Shown here: positions 34,628 to 45,485 of the stretch, one piece after another
How positions within the stretch are numbered: the stretch's first letter is position 1
Layout of the letters: the number at the start of each line of letters is the position of its first letter
Assembly (NCBI GenBank): GCA_001534745.1
Contig: CP013997.1
Location: 1,922,001-1,986,000, forward strand
Length of the DNA: 64,000 nt
Source of the DNA: Pseudomonas monteilii
Lineage (GTDB): Bacteria; Pseudomonadota; Gammaproteobacteria; Pseudomonadales; Pseudomonadaceae
Reading direction: 5' to 3'
Made by a program: the position numbers and the translations under genes
The notes under the pieces: generated by a model
Told to the model about the DNA's origin: nothing
Database searches by the model: none
What the model saw: the letters and a program-made list of their open reading frames with translations, nothing else

Positions 34628-37600
34628 ATGAGTATCAAGATCGAGGCCGTGGTCGCACACAAGATTGGCTTTGCCTCGCACCAGAACGCCGTGCCGCTGT
34701 TGCGCGAGCTGGCACTGACCCACGACGGCGAGACCCCGTACCACGACCTGACGCTGACCCTGGACACCGACCCGGCCTGCGTCGAGCCGCGCCGCTGGGT
34801 CGTCGATCGGCTGTTGCCGGGCGATCATCTGGTGATCGGCGAGCGCGACCTGCGGCTCAATGCCCAATACCTGGCCGGCCTCAACGAAAGCCTGAGCGCC
34901 GAAGTGCTGCTGCGGGTCTGGCAAGGCGAGACGCTGCTGGCCGAACGACGCGTGCCCACGGCGCTGCTGGCGCGCATGGAGTGGGGCGGCCTGAACGCCA
35001 TGCCGGAGCTGTTGCCGGCGTTCTGCCTGCCCAACGACCCGGCCGTGGACCGGGTGCTGAAAGGCGCCTGCGAGGTGTTGCGCCGCGCCGGCAAGCCCGA
35101 GGCCATCCAGGGCTACGAGGGTCATTCGCGCACCCGTACCTGGGAACTGGCCTCGGCCCTGTGGTCGGCGGTGTGCGACCTTCAGCTCAGCTATGCGCTG
35201 CCCCCGGCCAGCTTCGAGGCCCATGGGCAGAAGGTCCGTTCGCCCAGCCAGGTCCTCGACAGCGGTCTGGCCACCTGCCTGGACAGCGCCTTGCTGTTCG
35301 CCGCCGCACTGGAGCAGGCCGGGCTCAACCCGTTGCTGGTGATGACCCAGGGCCACGCCTTCACCGGCGTCTGGCTGCAGCCCCAGGAATTCGCCCAGGT
35401 GCTGACCGACGACGCCTCGGCGCTGCGCAAGCGGGTCGATCTCAAGGAACTGGTGGTCTTCGAGACCACCCTGGCCACCCAGGCGCCGTTCCCCGGTTTC
35501 AGCCAGGCGGTGAACGAGGCGCAGCGGCAGTTGGACGACGACCGTTTCATCATGGCCATCGACGTGCGCCGTGCGCGCATGCAGAAGATCCGCCCCCTGG
35601 CCGCCGCCACGGGGCCCGAGCCGACGGCGCTGACGCCTGACCCGTCGCCGCGTCCGCACAACGCGCTGGAAGAGGCGCCGGTGCTGCCGGGCTTCGATGT
35701 CGACGTCCCGACGACGGCCGAAGGGCCGGCCGACCGGCTGATGCTGTGGCAGCGCAAGCTGCTCGACCTGACCACCCGCAACCGTTTGCTGCACCTGCCC
35801 GACAGTGCCAAGGGCGTACGGCTGGTGTGCCCCGACCCGGCGGCCCTGGAAGACCTGCTGGCCAGTGGCAAGCGCATCCGCGTGCTGCCGGTGCCCAGCC
35901 TCGACAGTGGCGGCCGCGATCCGGCGCTGTACGAGCAGCAGCACCGCGAGCGTCTGCTCGACGAGGTCGCCCGGCAGGCCTTCGCGCGTGGCGAGGTGCT
36001 GGCCAGCCTGGAGAAGAGCAAGCTCGAAGCCACGCTGATCGACCTCTACCGCAAGGCCCGCACCGACCTGGAAGAGGGCGGCGCGAACACGCTGTTCCTG
36101 GCCGTCGGCTTCTTGAACTGGAAGAAAAGCCCGGACGACCCCAAGACCTACTCCGCGCCGCTGGTGCTGCTGCCGGTCAAGCTCGAGCGCAAGAGCGCGC
36201 TGTCGGGGGTGACGCTGAGCCTGCTCGATGAAGAGCCGCGCTTCAACCTGACCCTGCTCGAGCTGCTGCGCCATGACTTCGAGCTGGTGGTGCCGGGCCT
36301 GGACGGCGACCTGCCCGCCGACGAGAACGGCGTCGACGTGACCGGCGTGTGGGACACGGTGCGCCGCGCGGTACGCGATGCGCCGGGCTTCGAAGTGGTC
36401 ACCGACGTGGTGCTGGGGACCTTCTCGTTCGCCAAGTACCTGATGTGGAAGGACCTCGCCGCCCACGCCGAACAGCTGACCCAGAGCCCCCTGGTCAAGC
36501 ACCTGCTCGAGCGCACCCCCGGCAGCCCTGGCTTGCCCCGAGGCGACGACTTCCCGCGCCCCGAGCGCCTGGACGAGGTGGTCACCCCGGCGCAGCTGTT
36601 CACGCCGCTACCGGCGGACTCTTCGCAGCTGGCAGCGGTGATCGCCTCGGCCGGCAGCCACAGCTTCGTGCTCGATGGCCCGCCCGGCACCGGCAAGTCG
36701 CAGACCATCGCCAACATGATCGCGCACAACCTGGCGCTGGGCCGCCGCGTGCTGTTCGTCGCCGAAAAGCGCGCGGCCTTGGAAGTGGTCTACCGGCGTC
36801 TGGCAGAGAAGGGCCTGGGCGAGTTCTGTCTCGAGCTGCATTCGAGCAAGGCTTCCAAGGTCGAAGTGCTCAAGCAGCTCGAGCGGGCCTGGGACGTGCG
36901 CGACACCCTCACGACCGAGGAATGGTCTCGCGAGGCCGAGCGCTTGCAGGCCCTGCGCGGCCGGCTCAACCAGCTGGTCGAAGTGCTGCACCGCCGGCAC
37001 CCCAATGGCTGGTCGTTGCACGAGGCGATCGGCCGTACGGTGCGCGACCATCAGCCCAGCACGCCACGTCTGGCATGGCCCGAGGCGACCGTGCACGACC
37101 GGCCCGCCTACGAGGCGCTACATGATCTGGCCCGCCGCCTGGGCCTCAACGGCCAGGCCGCCCATGCACTGGCGCCGGTGTTCGCCGGCCTGGCGCAGAC
37201 CGACTGGTCCAACGCCTGGCAGTCCCAGCTGGTGGCCTGCGCCCGCGAGGTGCCCGCTGCCCTGGACGCGCTGGTTGCGGCCTGCGAGCGGTTGCAGGCC
37301 CTGACCGGGCTGGCCGTGCCGGGGGACGAGGCCGCCCAGTACACCCGCCTGGTCGCGCTGGCCACGCTGTTGCTGCGCTGCCACGGCCTGGACCTGGGCT
37401 TCGCCTTCGCCCTCGATGCGAGCACGCGCATCGAGCACGCCCGACGCGCCGCCGAGCGCATCGCTCGCTACCAGGCCCTCGGCCAGGACCTGTCGGTGGA
37501 CTATGCCGACGAAGCCTGTCGTCGCGTGCCGGTGGCCGAGCTGCGCGAGGCGTGGCAGGCGGCCAGTGGCAAGTTCTGGTTCTTCGCCACCTGGGCCAAG

Positions 37601-40474
37601 AAGAAGGTCGCCCAACGCCTGGCGACCCTGGGCGGTGCCAGCGGGCTGCCGGACGTTCCGGCGGACCTGGCGCTGCTCGAGCAGCAGCAGGCCCTGCTGC
37701 AGGAGCTCGACACCCTCGGCGCGACCGTGCAGTCAGTACCGGGCTGGCAAGGCAGCCACAGCGCGAGCGAAACCCTCACCCAGGCCGCCACCCTGGCCGA
37801 CCAACTGCGCAAGGCGATCAGCGCTCTGGCCGATTCGCCCGAAGCGCTGATTGCCCTGCGCGCCGGGGTACAGCGCGTGGTGGTCGAGGCCAACGACATG
37901 CTCGCGCCGGGCGGGCAGATCGCCGCCGCCATCGATACCGTGCAGCAGGCCCAGGCACGCTTCGAGGCGTGTTCGGCGCAGTTCGATCAACTGACCGCCC
38001 GCCTCGACGACGCCACGCCCGTCACGCTCGCCGAGCGACGTGGGCTGGCCGACCGGATCGTCGCTCAGGAAGGCCAGCTCAAGGCCTGGTGCGACTGGTG
38101 TCGGGTACGCGACCAGGCCCGCCATGCCGGCTTGCAGCCCCTGGCCCAGGCCCTGGAGCAGGGCAGCCTGGCGGCGGACGCCGTCGTCGCCACCTTCGAG
38201 ACGGCTTACGCCTATGACTTCGCTCGCCAGGGCATCGACCGCGAGCCGGTGCTGCGCACCTTCGTCGCCGCCGAACACATGAGCGACATCGCCACCTTCG
38301 GCCGCCTCGACGATGCGCTGGCCGCGCTGTCGGTGCGTTACATCCGCGCCACCCTATGCGGGCACATTCCGGCGAAGAACGACGTGCCCAAGAGCAGCGG
38401 CTTCGGCGTGCTCAAGCACGAGTTGCAGAAGTCCCGGCGGCACAAGCCGGTGCGCCAACTGGCGATCGAGATGGGCGAGTCGCTGAACCGCCTGGCCCCG
38501 TGCATGCTCATGAGCCCGCTGTCGATCGCCCAGTACCTGCCGGCCGAGCTGCCACCGTTCGACCTGGTGATCTTCGACGAAGCCTCGCAGATCGCGCCCT
38601 GGGACGCGATCGGCTCCATTGCCCGCGGTCACCAGGTGGTGATCGCTGGCGACCCGCGGCAGATGCCCCCGACCAACTTCTTCAACCGCGGCGCCAGCGC
38701 CACCGACGACGACACCGCCGAGGACATGGAAAGCATCCTCGACGAATGCCTGGGCGCCGGGGTGCCCAGCCACAGCCTGAGCTGGCACTACCGCAGCCGC
38801 CACGAAAGCCTGATCGCGTTCTCCAACCACCAGTACTACGACAGCAATCTGATCACCTTCCCGGCTGCGCAGACCCGCGACAGCGCGGTGGAGTGGCGGC
38901 GCGTCGAGGGTGTCTACGCCAAGGGCAAGGGGCGCCACAACCAGGTCGAGGCCAAGGCCATCGTCGCCGAGACCGTCAAGCGCCTGACCGACCCGGCCTT
39001 CATCGCGGCAGGCCACACCCTGGGCATCATCACCCTCAACAGCGATCAGCAGCAGCTGATCAACGACCTGCTCGACGTCGCCCGTACCCAGTACCCGCAG
39101 ATCGAACCGTTCTTCCAGGAAAGCCACCCTGAACCGGTGGTGGTGAAGAACCTGGAGACCGTGCAGGGCGACGAGCGCGACCTGATCATCCTCGGCATCG
39201 GCTACGGCCCCACCGAGCCGGGTGCGCCGAGCATGTCGATGAACTTCGGCCCGCTCAACAAGGAAGGCGGCTGGCGCCGGCTGAACGTGGCGATCACCCG
39301 CTCGCGTCGCGAGATGCTGGTGTTCACCTCGTTCGATCCGTTCATGATCGACCTCAACCGCACCAATGCCCGCGCCGTGCGCGACCTGAAGCACTTCATC
39401 GAATTCGCCCAGCAGGGCCCGAAGGCCCTGGCCGCTGCCGTGCGGGGCTCGGTGGGCGGCTACGACTCGCCGTTCGAGGAGGCCGTGGCCGACGGATTGC
39501 GCGGCCTGGGGTGGCAGGTGGTGCCGCAGATCGGCGTGTCGCGCTTCCGCATCGACCTGGGGATCGTCCATCCGGACCGCCCCGGCGATTACCTGGCCGG
39601 GGTCGAGTGCGACGGTGCCACCTACCACAGCGCCGCTACCGCCCGTGACCGCGACAAGGTGCGTGGGGCCATCCTGCGCGGGCTGGGCTGGAACCTGGTG
39701 CGCCTGTGGTCCACCGAATGGTGGGTGGACAAGACCGGCGCGCTGCAACGCCTCGACGCGGCGCTCACCGAGCTGCTGGAAGCTTCACGGGCGGCGCAGG
39801 CGGCCGTGGTGGAGGCCGAACCTGCACCTGAGGTGGCGCTGACGTTCCCGGTGCAAACGGAGGAAGAAGACGACCGCGCGCTTGAACCCGCGTCCGCCTG
39901 GGTGGCTGACGAGGCTGTCGTCCCTGAGCCGGAGGCGCTGCCCGTGCAGGCCCTGGCGCCTGTCACCGAAGCCAGCACGCCCCCTGGCGTCTACCGCGTC
40001 GCCGACCTGAGTGCGCTGGCGGCCGAGATCGACGCCGAGCGTTTCTACCAGGCCGAGTACGACGCGGTGCTGCAACGGGTGATCGCTCAGATCGTGGAGC
40101 AGGAAGCACCGATCCGTGACACCGTGCTGGTGCAGCGGGTCGCGCGCGCCCATGGCTTCCAGCGCGCCGGGCGGTTGATCCGTGATCGGGTGCTGGGTCA
40201 GGCCGAGCGGGCGCACCATGTTCAGGCGACGGCAGCGGAGGACGTCTTCGTCTGGCGGTCGATGGTAGACATGGAGACATGGGCGACCTACCGCGTGCCA
40301 GCCAGCGAGGCCGACGTGCGCGCCCTCGAAGACATCGCGCCGCAGGAGGTGCAGGCAGCGGCGCTGGCGGTCGGCGAGGGGGACACCGTTGCGGAGGTGG
40401 CCAAGCTGTTCGGGGTCAAGCGCCTGACCGCAGCGGCGCGGGCGCGACTGGCGCAAAACGGGGGGCGCGCTTAG
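34628..40474 (+). CDS. Giant DUF4011-helicase-nuclease protein (anti-phage type)
   Basis: A 1948-residue protein; ATG 34628 has AAGGAGA upstream. Regions in order: a transglutaminase-like domain with Cys in GLATCLDSALLFAA (about 215) and His in QGHAFTG (about 241); DUF4011 starting LMLWQRKLLDLTTRNRLL (about 375); SF1 helicase with Walker A DGPPGTGKS (about 685), DEAS box (about 1316), GDPRQMPPT, WHYRSRHESLI, ETVQGDERD and NVAITRSRREM; a Vsr/MTES_1575-like nuclease with SPFEEA, FRIDLGI and ECDG (about 1613-1665); and a C-terminal DUF3320 (about 1795-1940). As I recall, the DUF4011-helicase-Vsr arrangement was reported as an anti-phage system (Hhe). It stands divergent to the srf operon. Confidence 0.9.
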   Translation: MSIKIEAVVAHKIGFASHQNAVPLLRELALTHDGETPYHDLTLTLDTDPACVEPRRWVVDRLLPGDHLVIGERDLRLNAQYLAGLNESLSAEVLLRVWQGETLLAERRVPTALLARMEWGGLNAMPELLPAFCLPNDPAVDRVLKGACEVLRRAGKPEAIQGYEGHSRTRTWELASALWSAVCDLQLSYALPPASFEAHGQKVRSPSQVLDSGLATCLDSALLFAAALEQAGLNPLLVMTQGHAFTGVWLQPQEFAQVLTDDASALRKRVDLKELVVFETTLATQAPFPGFSQAVNEAQRQLDDDRFIMAIDVRRARMQKIRPLAAATGPEPTALTPDPSPRPHNALEEAPVLPGFDVDVPTTAEGPADRLMLWQRKLLDLTTRNRLLHLPDSAKGVRLVCPDPAALEDLLASGKRIRVLPVPSLDSGGRDPALYEQQHRERLLDEVARQAFARGEVLASLEKSKLEATLIDLYRKARTDLEEGGANTLFLAVGFLNWKKSPDDPKTYSAPLVLLPVKLERKSALSGVTLSLLDEEPRFNLTLLELLRHDFELVVPGLDGDLPADENGVDVTGVWDTVRRAVRDAPGFEVVTDVVLGTFSFAKYLMWKDLAAHAEQLTQSPLVKHLLERTPGSPGLPRGDDFPRPERLDEVVTPAQLFTPLPADSSQLAAVIASAGSHSFVLDGPPGTGKSQTIANMIAHNLALGRRVLFVAEKRAALEVVYRRLAEKGLGEFCLELHSSKASKVEVLKQLERAWDVRDTLTTEEWSREAERLQALRGRLNQLVEVLHRRHPNGWSLHEAIGRTVRDHQPSTPRLAWPEATVHDRPAYEALHDLARRLGLNGQAAHALAPVFAGLAQTDWSNAWQSQLVACAREVPAALDALVAACERLQALTGLAVPGDEAAQYTRLVALATLLLRCHGLDLGFAFALDASTRIEHARRAAERIARYQALGQDLSVDYADEACRRVPVAELREAWQAASGKFWFFATWAKKKVAQRLATLGGASGLPDVPADLALLEQQQALLQELDTLGATVQSVPGWQGSHSASETLTQAATLADQLRKAISALADSPEALIALRAGVQRVVVEANDMLAPGGQIAAAIDTVQQAQARFEACSAQFDQLTARLDDATPVTLAERRGLADRIVAQEGQLKAWCDWCRVRDQARHAGLQPLAQALEQGSLAADAVVATFETAYAYDFARQGIDREPVLRTFVAAEHMSDIATFGRLDDALAALSVRYIRATLCGHIPAKNDVPKSSGFGVLKHELQKSRRHKPVRQLAIEMGESLNRLAPCMLMSPLSIAQYLPAELPPFDLVIFDEASQIAPWDAIGSIARGHQVVIAGDPRQMPPTNFFNRGASATDDDTAEDMESILDECLGAGVPSHSLSWHYRSRHESLIAFSNHQYYDSNLITFPAAQTRDSAVEWRRVEGVYAKGKGRHNQVEAKAIVAETVKRLTDPAFIAAGHTLGIITLNSDQQQLINDLLDVARTQYPQIEPFFQESHPEPVVVKNLETVQGDERDLIILGIGYGPTEPGAPSMSMNFGPLNKEGGWRRLNVAITRSRREMLVFTSFDPFMIDLNRTNARAVRDLKHFIEFAQQGPKALAAAVRGSVGGYDSPFEEAVADGLRGLGWQVVPQIGVSRFRIDLGIVHPDRPGDYLAGVECDGATYHSAATARDRDKVRGAILRGLGWNLVRLWSTEWWVDKTGALQRLDAALTELLEASRAAQAAVVEAEPAPEVALTFPVQTEEEDDRALEPASAWVADEAVVPEPEALPVQALAPVTEASTPPGVYRVADLSALAAEIDAERFYQAEYDAVLQRVIAQIVEQEAPIRDTVLVQRVARAHGFQRAGRLIRDRVLGQAERAHHVQATAAEDVFVWRSMVDMETWATYRVPASEADVRALEDIAPQEVQAAALAVGEGDTVAEVAKLFGVKRLTAAARARLAQNGGRA

Positions 40475-40584
40475 CAACGGCCCAGCGCGCAGTTTGATCT
40501 GCGCTGCCCCTTGCGTACCGACTCGCCTGCGATTGGGGTCGGTACTTTTGGCGTCGGCATCACAGGCACACCTGTCCCCATACC

Positions 40585-41082
40585 GTGGAGCAACGTCTTT
40601 TGCCACGCAATCATACCTTGCTGCATCGACGGTTCGTGAACCCGGAGGACCCAGGTTTTCGTCAAGACGCAGCAGTACGAATCGATAGCCTCGCAGAGGC
40701 GAAAAAAGTTCATTATGAGGTCATTCAGATGATCGTCGAACTCCACGACAGAATGCAGGCGGGTCACCTCAGTTGTGTCATGACGGTCAGGATTTCCAAG
40801 CCGCTGACTCGAGCCCAGGGAGATGCCCTCAATGCTTAGCGCACCAGTCTCATACAGATTGCATCCAGTGCCTCGGGTAGTGCTGCTGGCACGGTAGGAT
40901 CGCTTGGCGGGCCATACGTGAGTTCATTAAGCGCTTATGCGGTTGGCAAGAGCATAGGCAGGCACATGGGCAATGTGCTTCCCACGTTTCATGCAGGTGA
41001 TGTCATTGTGACTTTGGACGCGCAGGTGCAAGGCGGTATAGGTCCTCAGCGTTCTACCCTTTCATTGGTCGTCAAGTCCTGA
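40585..41082 (+). pseudogene. Decayed ORF split by an in-frame TAG
   Basis: From GTG 40585 an 84-codon frame (ending SKPLTRAQGDALNA) is stopped by TAG at 40837-40839. The same frame continues without interruption for 80 further codons (SLIQIASSASGSAAGTVGSL, then VGKSIGRHMGNVLPTFHAGD) to TGA 41080-41082. No convincing start or ribosome site precedes 40585, so the 5' end is probably missing as well. I do not recognise the protein. It lies 110 bases after the giant helicase gene. Confidence 0.4.
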
Positions 41083-41091
41083 GAGACCTCC

Positions 41092-41334
41092 ATGCCTGAA
41101 CTTATCCAAAATCTCATTCTTGTAACGTTCGGTTTCGTGCTCTTGTGGCTTCTCAAACCCTACCCGTTACGCAAGTGGTCAGGGGTTGGTTTGCTGATGG
41201 CTGGTGTGGCGGGTCTGTTTACGGCTGGACAAGAACATTGGCTGGGCTTCGAACAGGAGTCGTTGGCCTTATTGGCGCTGTCGGTGGGTCTCGCGCTGCT
41301 GTTGACGCGCCGACGCTATGCAGCGGTAGATTGA
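41092..41334 (+). CDS. Small membrane protein, 80 residues
   Basis: ATG 41092 is preceded by GAGAG six bases upstream. The product (MPELIQNLILVTFGFVLLWL) has three hydrophobic stretches: residues 7-20, 31-43 and 56-70, separated by short charged loops (KPYPLRKWSG; TAGQEHWLGF), and ends in LTRRRYAAVD. It begins nine bases after the decayed ORF, so the two may once have formed one unit. Unknown family. Confidence 0.65.
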   Translation: MPELIQNLILVTFGFVLLWLLKPYPLRKWSGVGLLMAGVAGLFTAGQEHWLGFEQESLALLALSVGLALLLTRRRYAAVD

Positions 41335-41433
41335 GATGAGCGGGGATGAGCGCGACCCTAGCCAATACAATCATCCACATGGACCGTGATGCCTGCACGA
41401 CTGCGGCAGGCGTGAGCGGCACTGAATCGTTCA

Positions 41434-41521
41434 GCGATAAAACCGAAGATCCTGCCACCTATCGCCATGTTCTCTGCGCGGCACCCCGGCACCAAAGCGG
41501 CGGACGGATTTCCACCGTCCC
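41434..41521. repeat. Dispersed Pseudomonas intergenic repeat (copy 1)
   Basis: This segment matches 43485-43575 on the same strand at roughly four of five positions, sharing TGTTCTCTGCGCG, CCAAAGCGGCGG (or CCAAGGCGGCGG) and TCCACCG (or CCCACCG). It encodes nothing convincing. Such elements are often misread as short hypothetical proteins in Pseudomonas genomes. Confidence 0.6.
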
Positions 41522-41537
41522 ATTGGCCTATGCACAG

Positions 41538-41984
41538 TCATGTCATGTGCCGCGTCATCGGCTGATACACCAACCCACCGTGTTCGCTCACGTCTCCGGC
41601 AAGCACGAAGCCATAACGCTGATAGACGGCCACCGACGGCAGGGAAGCGCTGACGGTGATTTCGCCTGCCTCGGCATGCGCCAGGGCAACCTCCATCAGA
41701 CGGGCACCCACGCCCCGGCGCTGCCAACCGGGCGCGACGAACAGCAGGGCGACATGCCGGTGCTGCTTGAGCTCCACCATCCCCCTGACGGCACCGTCCA
41801 CCACCGCGACCCACATCCGGTTGTCGCCGGCCAGGCGCTCGCCGAACGCGGCCGGCGTCACCACGTCAGCGAAGTGTGCCACGCCCTGGGCGGACAGCGA
41901 CGAAGCGATCGCCTCGCTGAAGGCGTCGAGGCAGAGGGCGGAGACAGCGAAGGCATCGTCGTGCGTCATGTCGCGTACGTGCAT
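41538..41984 (-). CDS. GNAT-family N-acetyltransferase
   Basis: A 148-residue acetyltransferase that would transfer acetyl from acetyl-CoA to an amine. It starts MHVRDMTHDDAFAVSALCLD. The acetyl-CoA binding motif A is VALLFVAPGWQRRGVGARLM (about 78-97), followed by VSASLPSVAVYQRYGFVLAG, the typical motif B with its Tyr. Substrate unknown. An IS3-family element begins 43 bases upstream of its start, which may have separated it from its own promoter. Confidence 0.9.
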   Translation of the reverse strand: MHVRDMTHDDAFAVSALCLDAFSEAIASSLSAQGVAHFADVVTPAAFGERLAGDNRMWVAVVDGAVRGMVELKQHRHVALLFVAPGWQRRGVGARLMEVALAHAEAGEITVSASLPSVAVYQRYGFVLAGDVSEHGGLVYQPMTRHMT

Positions 41985-42063
41985 GGGGTCGTCCTTGAGT
42001 GCAGGTCATGGGGATCGACCTGTGCGGTGGTCAACTTTTTCCGGACACCTTGATCGGTGATTT

Positions 42064-43220
<1,157 letters not shown>

Positions 43221-43268
43221 TCAGTAGGGGTATTTTCACCTATTGAGGTGTCCGGGGCCATTAGACCA

Positions 43269-43824
43269 GCTCACTGTATAGCAGCCTAATAGCTCAGGCG
43301 GGAAGCAAAGGCGATAGGGGGCCTTTGTGGGAGCGGGCTTGCCCGCGATAGCGGTAGTAGATTCGACACATGGCCAACAAGGTGAATGCTGGCCTGCCAG
43401 CCTTGAGATGAATCCCGGGCGGTGGGGCTACGGGTGTAGGAGCGGCCCCTGTGCCGCGATGGGCCGCAAAGCGGCCCTAAAATCGATGAGCAGTAAAGCC
43501 GCGGACCCTGCTAACTACCGCCGTGTTCTCTGCGCGACAGCGCGGCGCCAAGGCGGCGGGTGGACTCCCACCGGTACTCACTCCAAGCAGGCGTCGGCAC
43601 GATGGCGACGCCGCCTGTGGGAGCGGGCTTGCCAGCGATGCAGGCGGTGAAGGAGGGGAGGCTGTCGCGGGCTGCGACAATCGGTTTCACTGCGGTATGA
43701 CAATGAGTGAAAAGCCCTTGCCGGGGCATTGGACTCGAATCGAGCCTGACAGACGGAGTACACAAAAGACGAGCCTGCAACCAGGCCAACCTGCACGGCA
43801 AGCGCCGCGCAGGCCGTGGCTGGC
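43269..43824. repeat. REP mosaic with second copy of the dispersed repeat
   Basis: No gene in 556 bases. A REP at 43327-43352 is followed to about 43400 by sequence that is the reverse complement of 9598-9661 (GTAGATTCGACACATGGCCA). A second-family REP lies at 43435-43480, the second copy of the dispersed repeat at 43485-43575, and another REP with the reverse complement of 9490-9545 at 43565-43640. The remainder to 43824 shows nothing recognisable. Confidence 0.75.
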
Positions 43825-44586
43825 TTACAGCACGCTGGCGAGGAACTCGCGCAGGCGGGGATGTTGCGGGTTGTCGAGCAAGGCGCGTGCATCGCCGCTC
43901 TCGACCACCTGGCCTTGGTCCATGAATACGATATGGTCCGCCACTTCACGGGCGAAGCCGATCTCGTGGGTGACCACCACCATGGTGATGCCCGAGTGCG
44001 CCAACTGCTTCATCACCTGCAGCACTTCGCCCACCAGCTCCGGGTCCAGGGCCGAGGTCGGCTCGTCGAACAGCATCACGTCCGGTTGCATCGCCAGGGC
44101 CCGGGCGATGGCCACGCGTTGCTGCTGCCCACCGGACAGCTCGCGCGGCCAGGCGTCGGCGCGGTGGGCCAGGCCCACTTGTTCGAGCAGACCCATGGCC
44201 CGTGCCTGCACGTCACGGCGTGTGTGCCCGAGGATGCGCAGGGGCGCATCGACGATGTTCTGCAGCACGGTGCGGTGCGGGAACAGGTTGAACTGCTGGA
44301 ACACCATGCCGATGCGCTGCCGTTGCTCGGCCACGCGCGTTTCCGGCAACTCGTGCAAGGTCTGGCCCTTGCGCTGGTAGCCGATCAGCGTGTCGCCGAC
44401 GTGAACGGTGCCGCCATCGAGCTTTTCCAGGTGGTTGATGCAGCGCAGCAAGGTCGACTTGCCCGAACCCGAGGGCCCGAGAATCACCGTCACCGAGCCG
44501 GCCGCGATGTCCAGGTCGATGCCCTTGAGCACGGTGTTGCCGGAGAACTGCTTGCGCACACCGCGCAGGCGGATGGATTCACTCAT
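43825..44586 (-). CDS. Amino-acid-type ABC transporter ATP-binding protein
   Basis: A 253-residue ATPase of the polar amino-acid (GlnQ/HisP/TcyN) type. Walker [10 protein letters not shown] (about 37-45), [10 protein letters not shown], signature [15 protein letters not shown], Walker [15 protein letters not shown] and switch His in [12 protein letters not shown] are all present. The start ATG 44586 overlaps the permease stop as ATGA. Last gene of a five-gene operon; with the permease and binding protein it forms one importer. Confidence 0.94.
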   Translation of the reverse strand: MSESIRLRGVRKQFSGNTVLKGIDLDIAAGSVTVILGPSGSGKSTLLRCINHLEKLDGGTVHVGDTLIGYQRKGQTLHELPETRVAEQRQRIGMVFQQFNLFPHRTVLQNIVDAPLRILGHTRRDVQARAMGLLEQVGLAHRADAWPRELSGGQQQRVAIARALAMQPDVMLFDEPTSALDPELVGEVLQVMKQLAHSGITMVVVTHEIGFAREVADHIVFMDQGQVVESGDARALLDNPQHPRLREFLASVL

Positions 44587-45485
44587 GCTTCGGACTCCTG
44601 CCGGGCCACCGGACGGCCCAGCCAGTTGCGCCGCCCTGGGGTGTTGCCGCGGCTGAAGCGCACTTCGACCAGGTGCTGCAGCACCGACAGCACCGAGGTC
44701 ATCACTAGGTACCAGGCGGTGGCCACCAGCAGTAGCGGGATCACCTCGTAGGTGCGCTGGTAGATGATCTGCGCTGAATACAGCACGTCCTGCAGGGCGA
44801 TCACCGACACCACTGCCGTGGTCTTGAGCTGGCCGATCACCTCGTTGCCGGCTGGCGGCAGGATGGTGCGCATGGCCTGAGGCAGCACGGTCTGGCGGAA
44901 GATCTGCCCAGGCCGGTAGCCCAGCGCCTTGGCCGCTTCCAGCTGCCCGGCGCCGACGCTCTGGATGCCGGCGCGGATGATCTCGGCGGCATAGGCGGAC
45001 TGGTGGATCACCAGCGCCAGCACCGCCGCGCTGAACGGGCTGATGACGTCGTTGGTGGGGGCGCTCCAGAGTTCGCCGACCCAGGGCAGGCTCAGGGCCA
45101 GGCGCGGGTACAGCGCGGCGATGTTGTACCAGAGGAACAGCTGCACCAGCATCGGCACGGCGCGGAAGAACCAGGTGTAGGCCCAGCTGACGCTGACCAG
45201 CACCGGGTTCGACGACAGCCGCATCAGGGCCAGCAGCGTGCCGCCGGCAAAGCCGAACACCACCGAGATCAGGGTGAGCTTGATGGTCATCAGCACACCG
45301 TCGAGGATCGAGGCCTCGGTGAGGTTGGCGGCCACCACGTCCCACTCGAAGCGCGGGTTGTCGAGCATCGAGTGCAGCACCAGGCCCAGCACCGCAATCA
45401 CCACGGCGGCGCTGGCCCAGCGCCCCCAGTGACGGTTGGCGACGATGCGCAAGTTGGCGCTCTCGGCGTCGAACGCTGGCTTCAT
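44583..45485 (-). CDS. Amino-acid-type ABC transporter permease
   Basis: A 300-residue inner-membrane protein starting [20 protein letters not shown] at ATG 45485, overlapping the binding-protein stop by four bases. The His/Glu/Gln permease signature ([23 protein letters not shown]) lies near residue 185, with [15 protein letters not shown] after it, and about five hydrophobic segments. The N-terminal extension with a first helix before [20 protein letters not shown] is longer than in minimal members. Single permease, so it probably works as a homodimer. Confidence 0.92.
   Translation of the reverse strand: MKPAFDAESANLRIVANRHWGRWASAAVVIAVLGLVLHSMLDNPRFEWDVVAANLTEASILDGVLMTIKLTLISVVFGFAGGTLLALMRLSSNPVLVSVSWAYTWFFRAVPMLVQLFLWYNIAALYPRLALSLPWVGELWSAPTNDVISPFSAAVLALVIHQSAYAAEIIRAGIQSVGAGQLEAAKALGYRPGQIFRQTVLPQAMRTILPPAGNEVIGQLKTTAVVSVIALQDVLYSAQIIYQRTYEVIPLLLVATAWYLVMTSVLSVLQHLVEVRFSRGNTPGRRNWLGRPVARQESEA

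Noticed and set aside
43690..43765. Possible tRNA 3' end (GACTCGAATCGAG)
   Set aside because: No acceptor or anticodon stem could be built around it, and no CCA-proximal pairing is seen.
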